Positions 43,166 through 54,700 of a stretch of 64,000 bases of DNA are shown in pieces. How positions within the stretch are numbered: position 1 is the stretch's first letter; each line of letters begins with the position of its first letter. Position numbers and translations under genes: made by a program. The stretch covers positions 1,916,136-1,980,135 of the forward strand of contig FN649740.1 in assembly GCA_000310025.1 (NCBI GenBank), given 5' to 3'. The DNA is from Ectocarpus siliculosus. Taxonomy: Eukaryota; Sar; Phaeophyceae; Ectocarpales; Ectocarpaceae. The notes under the pieces were generated by a model. The model was not told the origin of the DNA and did no database searches. It saw only the letters and a program-made list of their open reading frames with translations.

Positions 43166-45854
43166 GTGGATGTGGAGGATGTCTTATTACTTGTGTGGAG
43201 TGTGTTGGTATTTTCTTGCTTCCTCCACCGCCCTAAATGGTGCGCTATTGTGCCGCTTTGAATACGTGGCGGACGGGTATCACGGGAGTACCATCACCTT
43301 GCCAAATAAGCACTCCACAACCCCGGGGGCGTGCGGGTGATTGGTTGCTGGCCGAGTGTGGCCCGTCCGATACGCACAGCACCTACGCTCGTCGTGCGTT
43401 GTTGGTGTATCCCCCTTGGGAGCCGGGTGGGAGAGCTCGAACTGCCGGCGTCTACAGCCTAGACCCTCACATGCAATCCACGCAACCTTGCGGTTTATCC
43501 GAGCTCCGTTTCACCACTTCTTGGGGCGTTCCGTACTAACGCCCCTCTCCAATGCTTGCATCTGCCGCCAGGGAATACGCGGCATCGACGAGGGCTGCCA
43601 TGTAGTCGTCGTAGACGCCGCGGCGATGTTGCGTGTGTTCGCGTTAGGAGGGCCGGGAACGAGGATGGAGACGGAGGCACCAGAGCTTCTTTTTCACTGT
43701 AGTAGTAGCGCCGTTTGGTAATGGCGGTGGTGTTTGGATGATGACCCCTCTTTTTCTCCGGCCTGTCACTTTTGTTGGCTGCTTTGTCCGACTGCGAAGA
43801 AACTTTTGCTTTTTGGGTGCGGAACACCTAGCAGCAGTAGGGTAAGGGTACGGCTCGGCCACGGAAGGTATGTGTGTGTGTGTGTATGTGTGTGCTTAGG
43901 GGGGTGGTTCGACGGCAAGATCCAGTCTCCGGGTTCAAAGTGAATGCGTTCCCCTCGCAGAGAACGTAGATTCAGATATCGTGCTGCATTACATAGCGTG
44001 TGGGCCAGACTGGCGGAGAGAACACGCGAAAACGGAAAACAGGACTCCAAATTGGAAAAGAGAACAGGGGAGGGAGCTCTGGGACTCCAAAGTTGACATC
44101 AGCGACATCAGGAGTTTTCGATCTACTCTGGTACCCAAGCATCCTTATTGGGGCACATTTCACAAGCAGTAATTGAAGAAATTATATAACCCCCACCACG
44201 CATTTTTTTCGACCCTTTCGACCCGTGATTGGCTCAGGCAACTACTGAGACCAAAGCACAGCCAGCCACGTTGATTACTACCACTAGAAGTTGTTGTCGC
44301 GAGAGCGAGAAATGGATAGCCGTACGTCCTTCTTTCCGCGCCGCAAAAGAAAGTTTACTACACTATACAGCAGTACTACAGCAGCAGTCTCGTCAATAAT
44401 TGTATGAGTGATGCTTTGAGCCAGCACCTGGTTTTTACTCCGTGGACGACACGGGCCCTTCGGGAGCAAGAAGAACACATGATGAGGGGACCCGCAGATA
44501 GGGGAAGTGGTTCCGTCCGTGGCATGTTGTCGGGCGCGTGCCCCCAACATGAGAGTGGAACGGGCCACAGCAGAGACCGCAGAGCCATCTGCGTGCTCGT
44601 GTTGTGTTGCCATACCCGACGGCACTGCTACCGTCTGCGCTTGTTTTGGGCCATGCCTGTCCGATACGTCAGCACGGCGTTAAAGTCATGCGCCAGGAGC
44701 TCTAAGGTGCTCTTCCAGGTCTGTACGTCGCTAGCTGCTTAGACTGTAAGCACGCCCGCTCCTGTCAGTCAGCCTCTCGAGTCAGGCAGTCGGCCCGTCA
44801 AATCAGTCTCGTGTTATAGACTAGTGTTGGACTCTACTATTTGCCAAGGCCGGTACGGTGCAAGGCCTTGTGAACATATTGTCGGTGCACTGCTTGGTTT
44901 CGTGTTTGACTATTTTCATTTTGGCAAAATCACCGCATCCCGTAAATGACACAAGATATCACACACCCCTTCGAACCGATTTTCAAAGCTCGATTTCTCC
45001 ACAGCAGAAAGAGCGGCAGCGCCGAAAACGGTGGCGTTGAAGCCATCTCATCGAGAGCTTTCCGACAAGTATTGTTTCATTTACGTATCCTCTTGGTCGT
45101 GGAGTAATCGAGCTTTGAAAATCGGGCTTGGGGGTGTGGTATTTTGCGTCACCTTCGGTACAACAGTAGTAGTTGTGGTGCCTGTTCGCGGTACATATCG
45201 TGACGAAAACTACTGCTGTACAGCAGTACTGCAGCATGCATGCCATCCTCCGAGTCTAGGGGGGTGATTACGCACAATATCTGTGAGGCTGCCACCTATA
45301 GCTGAACAATACACTTTGGGAAGCCCTCGAAGGCGACTTTGGTCTGGGTTTCCCTCCTTACAGCAAATTTTTGTGTCAGCCTGGCGGAGCGAACCGCAAT
45401 GGTTTGCACCCGTGGTAGCAATTCACCTTGTCTTACTAACAGTGTGCCGAGCCTCGCCTTTGCGTCGAGGGTTGCGGTGGATGCCCTACGCAGCAGCCCG
45501 TGGGCATTGCCCCACGGGGTTTGGAGTTGTTAGCACCATCAACAGACACCGGCAAGGGTCGCAGAGCCGATCGCTGAAACGGTAAGTAGCGACGCGAAGC
45601 GCACCGTATTATTCGTACTGGCCCACAGGTGAAACCACTCTCGCAACCCCAGCGTTGAGGCCGAGGAGTACTCGTCGTCGGGTGTACCACCGACCAGGTG
45701 GACCACCTCCCATACCCTGACAGCAGTGTGAGAAGGGAAGCGGGGTCTTTACATAAGCACAAGAAACGGCGTTGACACGCGGGCATGACGGACGGCCACT
45801 CACTATGAAACTTAACACATGTACATACTTAGCTGTGCGCTTTTTGTTTTCCAG
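43166..45854. other. intergenic or unassigned region with a MITE
   Basis: Contains a possible exon at 43572-43723 (GIRGIDEGCHVVVVDAAAM..., after a good polypyrimidine-AG) that may end the TMEM267-like gene. There is a short GT run at about 43870-43892, and the MITE at 44947-45151. Other frames lack support. Confidence 0.4.
44947..45151. mobile_element. MITE-like element with inverted termini
   Basis: The two ends are imperfect reverse complements over about 45 bp. Left is gacacaagatatcacacacc through gattttcaaagctcgat. Right is atcgagctttgaaaatcggg through ggtgtggtattttgcgtc. The whole is about 205 bp with no coding capacity, typical of a MITE. A diverged relative lies near 56890-57080, sharing gtaccctcttgg and gcaatcgagctttgaa. 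No clear target duplication. Confidence 0.6.
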
Positions 45855-48488
45855 GGAAAGCGCTCGCTTCGAGAGCATGGACGAATGTCACCAGCGTCGT
45901 CCCTGCTGTCGCAAGCGCCAGCGGCGATGCAGGGCCGGGCCTTCAGCGGCAGCGCATCTGGGCCGGGAGAGGCAGCAGCTGCGGTGGACATGGCCAAGCC
46001 GGGGGGGGATTTCCCCTGGCGCGGCGCCCCAAATCTGATCCCCGAGCCGGCAGGCAGCGGTTCGTTCCTCGACGGCATCATGGAGTCGATTTTCGAGGAT
46101 TTTTGCTTCAAGGGCGTGGACTTTACGGCTGGTGCGGAGGCGGCGTTCGTGACGACGGCTGCGGCGTTGTTCAAGATGCGCACGTTGAAAGTGCGAGCGC
46201 CCAAGCCATCGGTAGAAGCAGCAGCAGCAGGGGTAGACGGGGCGCCAAAGGGCGGTGTTGAGGAGGACCCAGCATCAGCCGGAGGTGATTGCAGCAAACA
46301 CGCGAAACCGGAAGCTGTAAATGGTTGTGCGCGTCTGTTTTTCGCGAGCCGGGGCTCACTGATCCCACGCGCACCAGCGTAGTAGCAGTACACTTGAAGT
46401 TTGGTGGATTTAGCTGTAGTTTTTACGGCCGTGGTCGTAGGCTTCTAGAGGTGTGGGTGGGTACACAATTTCCCGCCGGAGAACTGCCTGAAGTTTCACG
46501 CCCCTCCGCCACTCACGCTCTTTGAGCCCCTCCCTCTCTCTCGCCTCAATGACGAAGTGCCCCATACCCCCTGCGCGCCCCAAAACAACGTACTTCCGTG
46601 GCTCAACGATCGGCCAGCGGAACAGGAGGAGGAGGACAAGGAGAAGTCGGCAGAGACGAGCGAGGAAGAGGCTGACCGAGTTCTGGCCGCCGTCGACAAA
46701 GGGCTCGTCGCGCTCTCGAGCGACAAGGGGGGGGTGCCGTACTACCGCTTGCATCGGGTCGTCGCCAAAGCCATCAGGAGGAAGAAGTTCATCTTTGTGA
46801 GCGAGAATACCGCAGCAGTAGCAGTAGGAACAGCAGCTGGGATTGCGTCCTTCCTTGGCACTAGAAGCACGCTTTGTTCTCTAGGCAGCAGCGAGACAGT
46901 ATCTCTGGCGTCCCTTTCCCTATCCTCTAGTATGCAGCACCTCGTGGGCTGGGTTTTCGAGCTTGATTCCTCGGCAATATAAGGTAGGGTTAGAGTGCTC
47001 GACAATATTTTTTGTGCTTCAAGTACTTCATGTTATTATAGCAGAGAGTGCCAGGACTGAGAGCAACGAACCTCGCGAGCTCTCGACGACATGCATGGAT
47101 CATTTTTCGTTTCAAAGCTTGTGTTCATGGAATACGTTTGTCTTGTTCGATAACAACGTTCCTCTCGTCGCTCCCCTATCTATTCTGTGTCCCCGTGTTG
47201 TAACGCGATTTTTTTTGTGATTGTTCGTTTTTTGGTTCTTCGCTTTCTTTTTGCGGGCGTTTCAGGGCGTGCAGCGAGGGGACGACCTATCGGGGAGGTT
47301 CACGGTGGCCATGTCGCCGTCTTTGGAGTTCGTGCTGCAGGAGAATAACGCATTCGCACAGATCAGGAACGCTCTTGCTGGGAACGTCACCGTCACGTTT
47401 CAGGTGCTTGTGGGTGGTTTTGCACGCGACGGGACCCCCACTCCCCCGGAGAAGAGATTTGTCTGCCGGTACCCAAAAGTCGGCCGGCATGTGCCGTTGT
47501 TGCTTACAGTCGAGATTTTTTTTTGTCGGCACTCTAGAGAACGGGTGGAAGAATCTGCGCCCGAGACTCGCACCTGCCGTTCATCACGCTTGTGGAAACC
47601 GCCCGGAAAGGGTTGGTGTTCCACACCACACAGGACCCTGCTCGCTCGTTACTTGTATGCGTGCAGCGTGCTCTCGACGCGCTGTCCCTTTTCTCCCACT
47701 TCCTTTGTCCTCCCCTAGGTGGACGTGGACCTGGCGTGCGACGAAACGTTTTACGTGAAGGATAAGGAAACTGGAGAGGTGCGTAATCTTGTCCTTCTAT
47801 CTGTTTTGTTTTGTTTTGGTTTTCGCTTCATCAAAGATTGAAGGGGTCGGACCAATAGACCAAACCGTTTTTGTGTCAAGACTGACACGGAAGAGAGAGG
47901 TTGTTGGCCATTTTTGTTTCTCGTGTTCGTTTTTTGGTGGTGCAAGGGATTAAATCGAATCCTCTTCGAACCCTCGCCCTGGCCGTCTCGTATTTCAACA
48001 GATCATTCAGGGGAAGAAGGAAAGCTCCGGGCGCATACACCGCGTCCGGTTAGAGAGCTGCCTTCTGATGGAGCAGGCCATCGAGCAACCGCATATTTGG
48101 AAGGTGAGGACGTGATTCTGGCGGAGAGCTTCTCCACCGCACATATTGCAAGCACCGCCGCAACGCAACCAATCTGACAAAACGGTAGAGCTTGACAGCA
48201 GCAGTGACCGGGGCCGTGCCAAACGCTACGGTGCTCGCGCCATTGCCTCTGCTGCTGCTACTACTACGCTGCTGCGGTGTTGTTGTTTGTTTTGAAGCTA
48301 GCTCTTGTCGGGACCAACCGCTGTCCCGTTGACGTGCACGTGATCCCTCTCCGTCTCTCCCTGTACCCTTGTTGCCTTTCGACGGTTATTGCCTTCTTGA
48401 CTTTTTTTTTTGTCCTTGTGCCTTTGTCCTGGCGGCGTCACAGGTGATCGACCTCGATGATTGGCTGAAGGGCAACGCCTTCTGCTGA
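45855..48488 (+). CDS. Unrecognised protein of about 330 residues, 6 exons
   Basis: Exons: 45855-46190, 46449-46796, 47266-47403, 47719-47778, 48002-48103, 48444-48488, all phase 0 at their joins. The first ATG in exon 1 is at 45891 (MSPASSLLSQ); an upstream exon is possible. The N-terminal third is Ala/Gly/Ser-rich and could be an organelle presequence. It contains FLDGIMESIFEDFCFKGVDF. Exon 2 is acidic (EQEEEDKEKSAETSEEEADR), then VPYYRLHRVVAKAIRRKKF. The C-terminal half alternates strands and short helices (FTVAMSPSLEFVLQ, VTVTFQVDVDLACDETFYV, RIHRVRLESCLLMEQ, WKVIDLDDWLKG). The closing W-K-V-x-D-x-D pattern recalls NTF2/Tim44-like folds, but this is a guess. I cannot name the family. The exon 1 to 2 join is the weakest. 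Confidence 0.62.
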
Positions 48489-51400
48489 GGAAGATGTTTT
48501 TATGACAATGAGCCTGCCTTGGCGTCTAACCGCCACCGAGGTCGCCCAGTTTTATCAAGACACCTGGGGACGGGGGGTGGGTTGGGCTAGGTTACTCGAA
48601 AGGAGGCGCGGCGTTTCATGCGTCAAGGCTGTTGTGCTCCTGATCATGACGGACGATTCAAATTCCGACGAAATTTGTTATTGCTTTGTTCTGGCGGTGC
48701 GCCTCCTGTGGTGTGTGTTGACTGTTGTTGAATGTCCGGTGTCCCTGCCCAATGCGATACCGGGCCTCTCTGCGGGATCAGAAATCCTTTTGCTACCCTT
48801 GTGTCGCGGAGCAAGGTTGGGGAGGGGGGGCTTGCCGCTCTCTCGTTTTTTTTTTCTTCGCAACTCAGGCTCGGGTTGTGTAAGCTGGCTTGCTACTTTT
48901 TACGTTACTTGGTCCCACGTGGTTACTCCGGTTTGGATTACAAACGAAATCGTTAAGAGGTCCAACAACCAGTCTTGAGCTTTGGTTGTTGAAGGAGGGA
49001 GGTCAGCACAAAGCTTGGAGAGCGTTTGGAAGACGGGTTAGACTGAGTTGGTCAGGCCCACCTCACCTTCCAACTGGGTAGTCGCGGAGGATCGCCCCGA
49101 AAATCCTAGGAAGTGCGTGCTTCACGCCTTTGACCCTGCTGAGAGGCGTCAAGAGCGCAGCGAAACGTCGTGGGTGTGACGGGATCAAAGAGCCCCACCT
49201 CGCCTACATATCTAAGCACGCAATGTCACTGCTGTCAAGTCGTGCCTCTCTTCACAGCCGCTGTAGCATGAATGCATGCGCAAACACGGGCTAGGAGCGA
49301 CCGCTTTGTGGATAACTTTTTTTAAGTGCCGCTCATGAGTGTGTGATAACAAACGGTGTCATCGGTACCCCACGCCCGACCGGTGGGACCCCGTTTACCA
49401 CTACTTGTAGGGTTGTACGCTTCGATCAATTTGTCTAACTCCTTGCGTCTGTCTCATGCTGGTGCCCATGACCAGGAACTAGAGTGCCCCGCACAAGAGT
49501 TACTCTCTGTGCGTATGTTACGCGTGTACTTGGGCTACTCACTGCTGGTTCATCGCCTCAAGTGACAAATAACATATTTTGAAGTAACCCTCTCCGCGGT
49601 GGTCTACTATTGTAGACTACAGGAGTACCAAACAAAAAACATTGGTAAAAATGTATTTATTATGCTCGTGTCATGTTTTTGGGACCTCCCTCCCTCCTCC
49701 GGCGGGCAAAGACAGCAGCCAGAGTCGCGCGGACGTATGTACGCGATGCTGCTATGTGTGACGTTGATTATGTGCTCTCCTTTTGGCCTCAAGCGCCTCA
49801 CGGGTGGAGCGCTTCAAAATGTTAATCTCATTCCCGTCATGTATCCACCAGAGCTACTGACCAGAGTTATCCCGCATGCCCCCCAAAAGCGCTGGGGGGG
49901 GGGGGAGGGCGCGGCGCCCCCTGTGAGGGATCTTTCTGCCCCGTGCCCGGCAGAGCAGAGCGACACACACATTCCTTCCAGGAGGAGGCATCGCTCGGCA
50001 GGTTGATCGGCATCAGCAGAGAAGGCATCGGAAGGTACAGCAGGCGAAGATGAAACCGGTTGGCCGGGGCGAGAGCTCCGGCGAGAGGGTGAAGCGGAAA
50101 GAGCCGGGCATCGAGGAACTTGGGGTGAGAGGGAGAGGGAGAATCAGCTTGGGCGGTTGCTCGGTGTAGTGGGCATGCGGCAGTAACAACTTGGGACCCG
50201 GAACTCGGGCGGCATCTCACTCTGTTGCTATATCCCTATCGAGGGAAACATTTGTGTTGTCCCTTGTTGAATTGCACCACCAGTCGAATGCAGCATCCCT
50301 TGGTGTAGCGGGGAAAAGTCCACGTGTCTGTTCGGAGGTGTAATGCCGTACGGTGAACACAGGATCCTGTGTCCTTAATCGTATAGGCCACGGCCGGTGG
50401 CCAAAAATCTAACTTGGTTGAACAAAACAATGATGACGATGGCAACCAATCAAGAGTCCCGCGTTCGTAGTGCTGCCACAACTGCCGAGGGGGGGAGAAA
50501 GGCTAGACGAGAGCCAAAGAGAGGCGGGGCAAATGCGGTGTGTTTGCGACACAAAACCAACAACCCAAAGTCCTTGTTGTATGCTGCAGCCGGTGAAAAC
50601 CGTTAATTTTTTTCAATGCCTATACTGCACATGAGATCTACTGCTGTAGACTTGTATGGTGCGGAATGCCACGCAAGCCCAGCGAAACGGGTCGCTGCTC
50701 AATTCCCCTGTCTACGATTCTGAGCCTCGAGTACAGCGCCCATCGTGAACTCCAAAGCCGCAACATCCCTCGCCTTTTCGATAGCAAGATCGCGGCGCGT
50801 TGTACGGCGAGAAAAAACGGTTTTCTTCCAAGACTTTTGCCCAAACAACTAGCTTGGACCCACAATCGCCCTTCGCCCTGCTCCTGCGTACGATGATCTC
50901 TCTAGCAGTAGTTATGCAGCGCGATACGCGTCAATCATGGAGCAAGTAGATCAGATGATGTTGTTGCACAATATCTAACAAAGCGTCAAAGAGGATCCCG
51001 TAGTATGAAATCCACGGCTGCTGCTGCTGTTGGAACCTCATCTTCCCTGTTCTTCACGGCATAAAGCCACAGCAGTCTATCTACACGACAAGATTTCCAG
51101 TGGATCAAAGCTGGTTCAAAACAAATTGAAATGAAGAGCCTCGGAGAAAGTCCACGCGAAGCCAAAGTTGCTACTAGTTTAGAACCAAAATGTTCTGCCA
51201 TTGGTATTACTGTACTTGCATGATCTCTTCACGTTGTGGCGTCAACGCTTTTTTTCTACAAGTTTTGGTGACGAAAAGACCCAGGGGGTTCGAATCCCGC
51301 CACGCGCCATTCATTTCACAATTCACAATGATCGATCGGTGGTGGGCCAAAAACGAAGACTCTTTCGAAAGTGTGGACCTTCTGAGGACACGGGAGAACG

Positions 51401-51705
51401 TAGGACACCCGCCCGTGTCATAGCGAACAGGGAGGTTTCGAAGAATGAAGTGGATCAACTCGCCGCAGCCATCCGGTTCCGGTGGGGCGGGAGGGGGACC
51501 CCTAGAAGTCTCCTTCGTCTCTTGCAAACCAAGACAACATTCATCGTAAAAGGGGGAGGGTAACAACGTGGACATGGCCTTACTGGTCACCTTTCCCCAA
51601 CGTCCCGAGGACGATTCCTTCTCTACACACATCAGCGCTGACAACTCTAGTATCATTCTCCCCCCGCCTGTCACCGACCGTGTCCGATCTATGTAGGGCC
51701 CAGCC
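48489..51705. other. intergenic region
   Basis: No convincing coding exon on either strand. A B-box-like ggttcgaatcc lies near 51287-51297 with only weak tRNA pairing around it, perhaps a SINE relic. Imperfect GC-rich and homopurine tracts occur, such as the G run near 49890. Confidence 0.5.
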
Positions 51706-54700
51706 ATGCGTTCGCACATCAGTACCGAGGCAATGGAGAGGAGCCTATGGGGTAGCTTCACTCACCAGCAGATCTTCATGAAGGACTTCATCGCCGGTCG
51801 CTACAGGGAGGCTAAGCAAAAGAAACAGACGAGGAAGAAATCGAACCCGGCGGTGTGCTTATACGTGTTCCGGGGAGGCGTGGTGACGTTGTGCTTGCAC
51901 CCCAACGACCTGCAGGTTTGTGTGTGACACACACTACTGTAGCGAGAAGCGAGAAGAGCATATTATAACACTGTGCCGTATCTTTTACACTGCGGCATCT
52001 GAGTTTCCGAAAGCACATGATAAAGGGTGCCTGCCGTAGGGACTCGTTGTTGTGGGGTTGATTCGGGGTTATGCATCAGACACTGACAACTTGTTTTCGT
52101 TCACAATCATTTCACCATGCATGTGTTGCTTGACGCAGAAAAAAGCTAACCAAAGCCATTGTTGACTTCTGCTCCACAAAACATGTACGCGCAGCAAGCG
52201 TGGCGCTGGGGTCTAGACAAAGAGGAACTCCTGGTCCCCGTCACAAAGGACGAGTTCTTCAAGAGCTTCCAGCGAGGGGACTGGCGCCACTCTCTCGTCA
52301 CCCTCCCCGCCACCTCATCCGAGCGGGCACATCTTGTGGTATGTGTGGTAGTCTACCCGCCTCAACCGGCCGGCCGGCTGTGCAGAAAGTGAAACTGTTT
52401 GAGGTGCACCAATTGGTCGTTGTCAAAGTCTTACAAAAAAATTCGAGGCTAACGTGACCGCCACCCACCCGTCCTGCCATCGTTATTATTGCATGACCTA
52501 CTTTCCGCTACAATATCGAACTTGAACGATGTGGGGGGGTTGAGTTTTCCCCTTGTCGATTGGTTGTCGGTGTTCAAGTTGTGCACTACGAATGTGCTGT
52601 ACAGGCGCCTGCACCCACGCGGTTGGCACCTCAAACGCTAATAGCTATATCGTGCGCCTTTGGTCACCCTATAGAAGGGGGGGCGTCTTTGAGCTTTTAA
52701 CGTACTCGAGGCATTACAACACTGCAAAGGGGTTGATGTTAATGTTTCTTCTTAGATTATTCTTGATGCACATGGAGTTTGATGCTCATTCCAACTCGAC
52801 GCCTGGCCCAACCTCATTCAACAAGCCCGCTCTTCCACTTGAGTGTTATCAGAGAGATCTGGCTGCATTTCGCAGGCCGTTGCCCGACGACCCTTATCCC
52901 GGCTCAACATAGTCCTCACTGCATTCACGGTGGAGCAACAGAAATATCTTGATTCGTCATAAAACCATCCCGACTACAGCTACAAGCCTGCAGTCGAGAT
53001 TCCTCATCGTCTGCTTATTAAACCCCGTGGTATAAGGCCTTCCGACAAATGAAGAGGCAGCTACCCCCTGCCAGATGCCATCGTGTCTTGAGCCTGCAAT
53101 AAACCCTGCCTTTCGTTGTTGCTGTTTTAGTTGTTGTTGATGATGACGATAGTGAAACCCCTCTGACCTCTTCCAGTGCCTCACGTTGTGCGCTTGTCAA
53201 GGCAAAGACATTAGTGTGCGTGGTTTCAGGCGTATACCGAGCCAAGGTACAGAAAAACCTCGACACGCAGAAACGTCCCACCGCTCGCGAAAAAAGGATT
53301 CGCAATCGTAGAAAACCCCGTGCGTCGACGGTGCCAGTCGCTACGCGTTTCGTTTCGGCTTGTTTCGTCGTTTCGCCTTCTTGGTTTTCGCTGAAAACTC
53401 GAGATTTCAAGCAAGCAAATTCTACACGGATCGTACGTCCGTTTTCCCGGACATAGCTGCGTGTCGTATATGAAAACGCCAACTTGTGGGCAGACGCCAG
53501 GTCAACTTTGATTTTGCGTGAGACGAAGGGGTGGTACGTGTCTCGCCACACGATGGCCAGCACGCGCCGTTCGTTAGGGAGAACGCTGGTACACGACTGT
53601 ATGCAACGCACATGTCGCACAAATACTTTGAACCCTCTTAGATTTTCGCCGAGCAGACGGCGTGGTGCACTTGCAATTTCACGACCTGTGTAGGGCTACA
53701 CTTGATTTACGGCCGGCAACGTGTTACCAACAGCGCCTATAACTTAAAAATATTTTAAAGGTGGGGAAGTATAATCGTTCACGCAAACTTGCTCGGTCGA
53801 CATGCAGGCGGTCATCAGACAGAAGAGCAAGGTCGAGATCGCCATCGTCAACAAGCGTACTCTGCGAGACGTGGAGTACTTCAACTCTCTGCATGACATC
53901 CGTCGCCAGGCCATCGCACGACACGAGGTGATCAATGAATCTAAAACTAACGAAAAAGGGCCAAAGTCCAAGTATAGGTACTCGTGTGATGTCGCACGAG
54001 TGGAGCTCAGATGGATGTCTTGCGCATGTCTGCCCGTAGGTAGCTAAATATATATTTTTCTAAACCGGGGTTTGGCGGGCTGAACTCAGGCACGAATTGG
54101 GTCGAGCTTGTATTCGCCTACAAAGCCAGTTACGTTTCTACCGTGCGTAGTAGACAAAGACATCTTGGACAAGCTGGCAGTAAAACCCCACGCGTTTCTC
54201 ACACATGTGTCAAAACAATTGCGCCACGAGCATCGGCTACGACCTGTGGGCTGTGCTGGACAACATAAAAAAATCTCACCTGGCTGCGACTTTTGCTTGT
54301 CCACTGACGTCTGTGCTACCCATAGGTGGAGTTCTCGGGTTACGTCAAGAAGCCTTCCGCGCCCTGCAACTGGGGCACTTCGTGGGAGGGTTCGATGGAC
54401 GACGATTCGATTAGCACCGAGGACAGTAGCGGCGCTAGTGGCGACAGCGGTGCCAAAGGCGACAGCGAGGTCAGCAGTGACAGCGGCGACAGCGGCGAGA
54501 ACGGCGAGGAATCGTCGTCGTCTGGCGGTACCGCTCCCAGCCCGCGCCCCTCGCTCGGCCCCGTCTCATCCTCGACGGACAACGACAAGGGTAGCGACGA
54601 CAGTTCGAGCAGCGACTTCAGCCTCACGCGCGCCGGCCGAACCATCGCAGAGGGTACCGTCGGCGGTCGAGGACCGACGGCCAACAACGGCGCCCCAGCA

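Noticed and set aside
51230-51312. Possible tRNA gene with ggttcgaatcc
   Set aside because: Only the B box and a short gtggcg/cgccac pairing are present; no D-arm or anticodon arm fits, so it is at most a SINE or tRNA relic.
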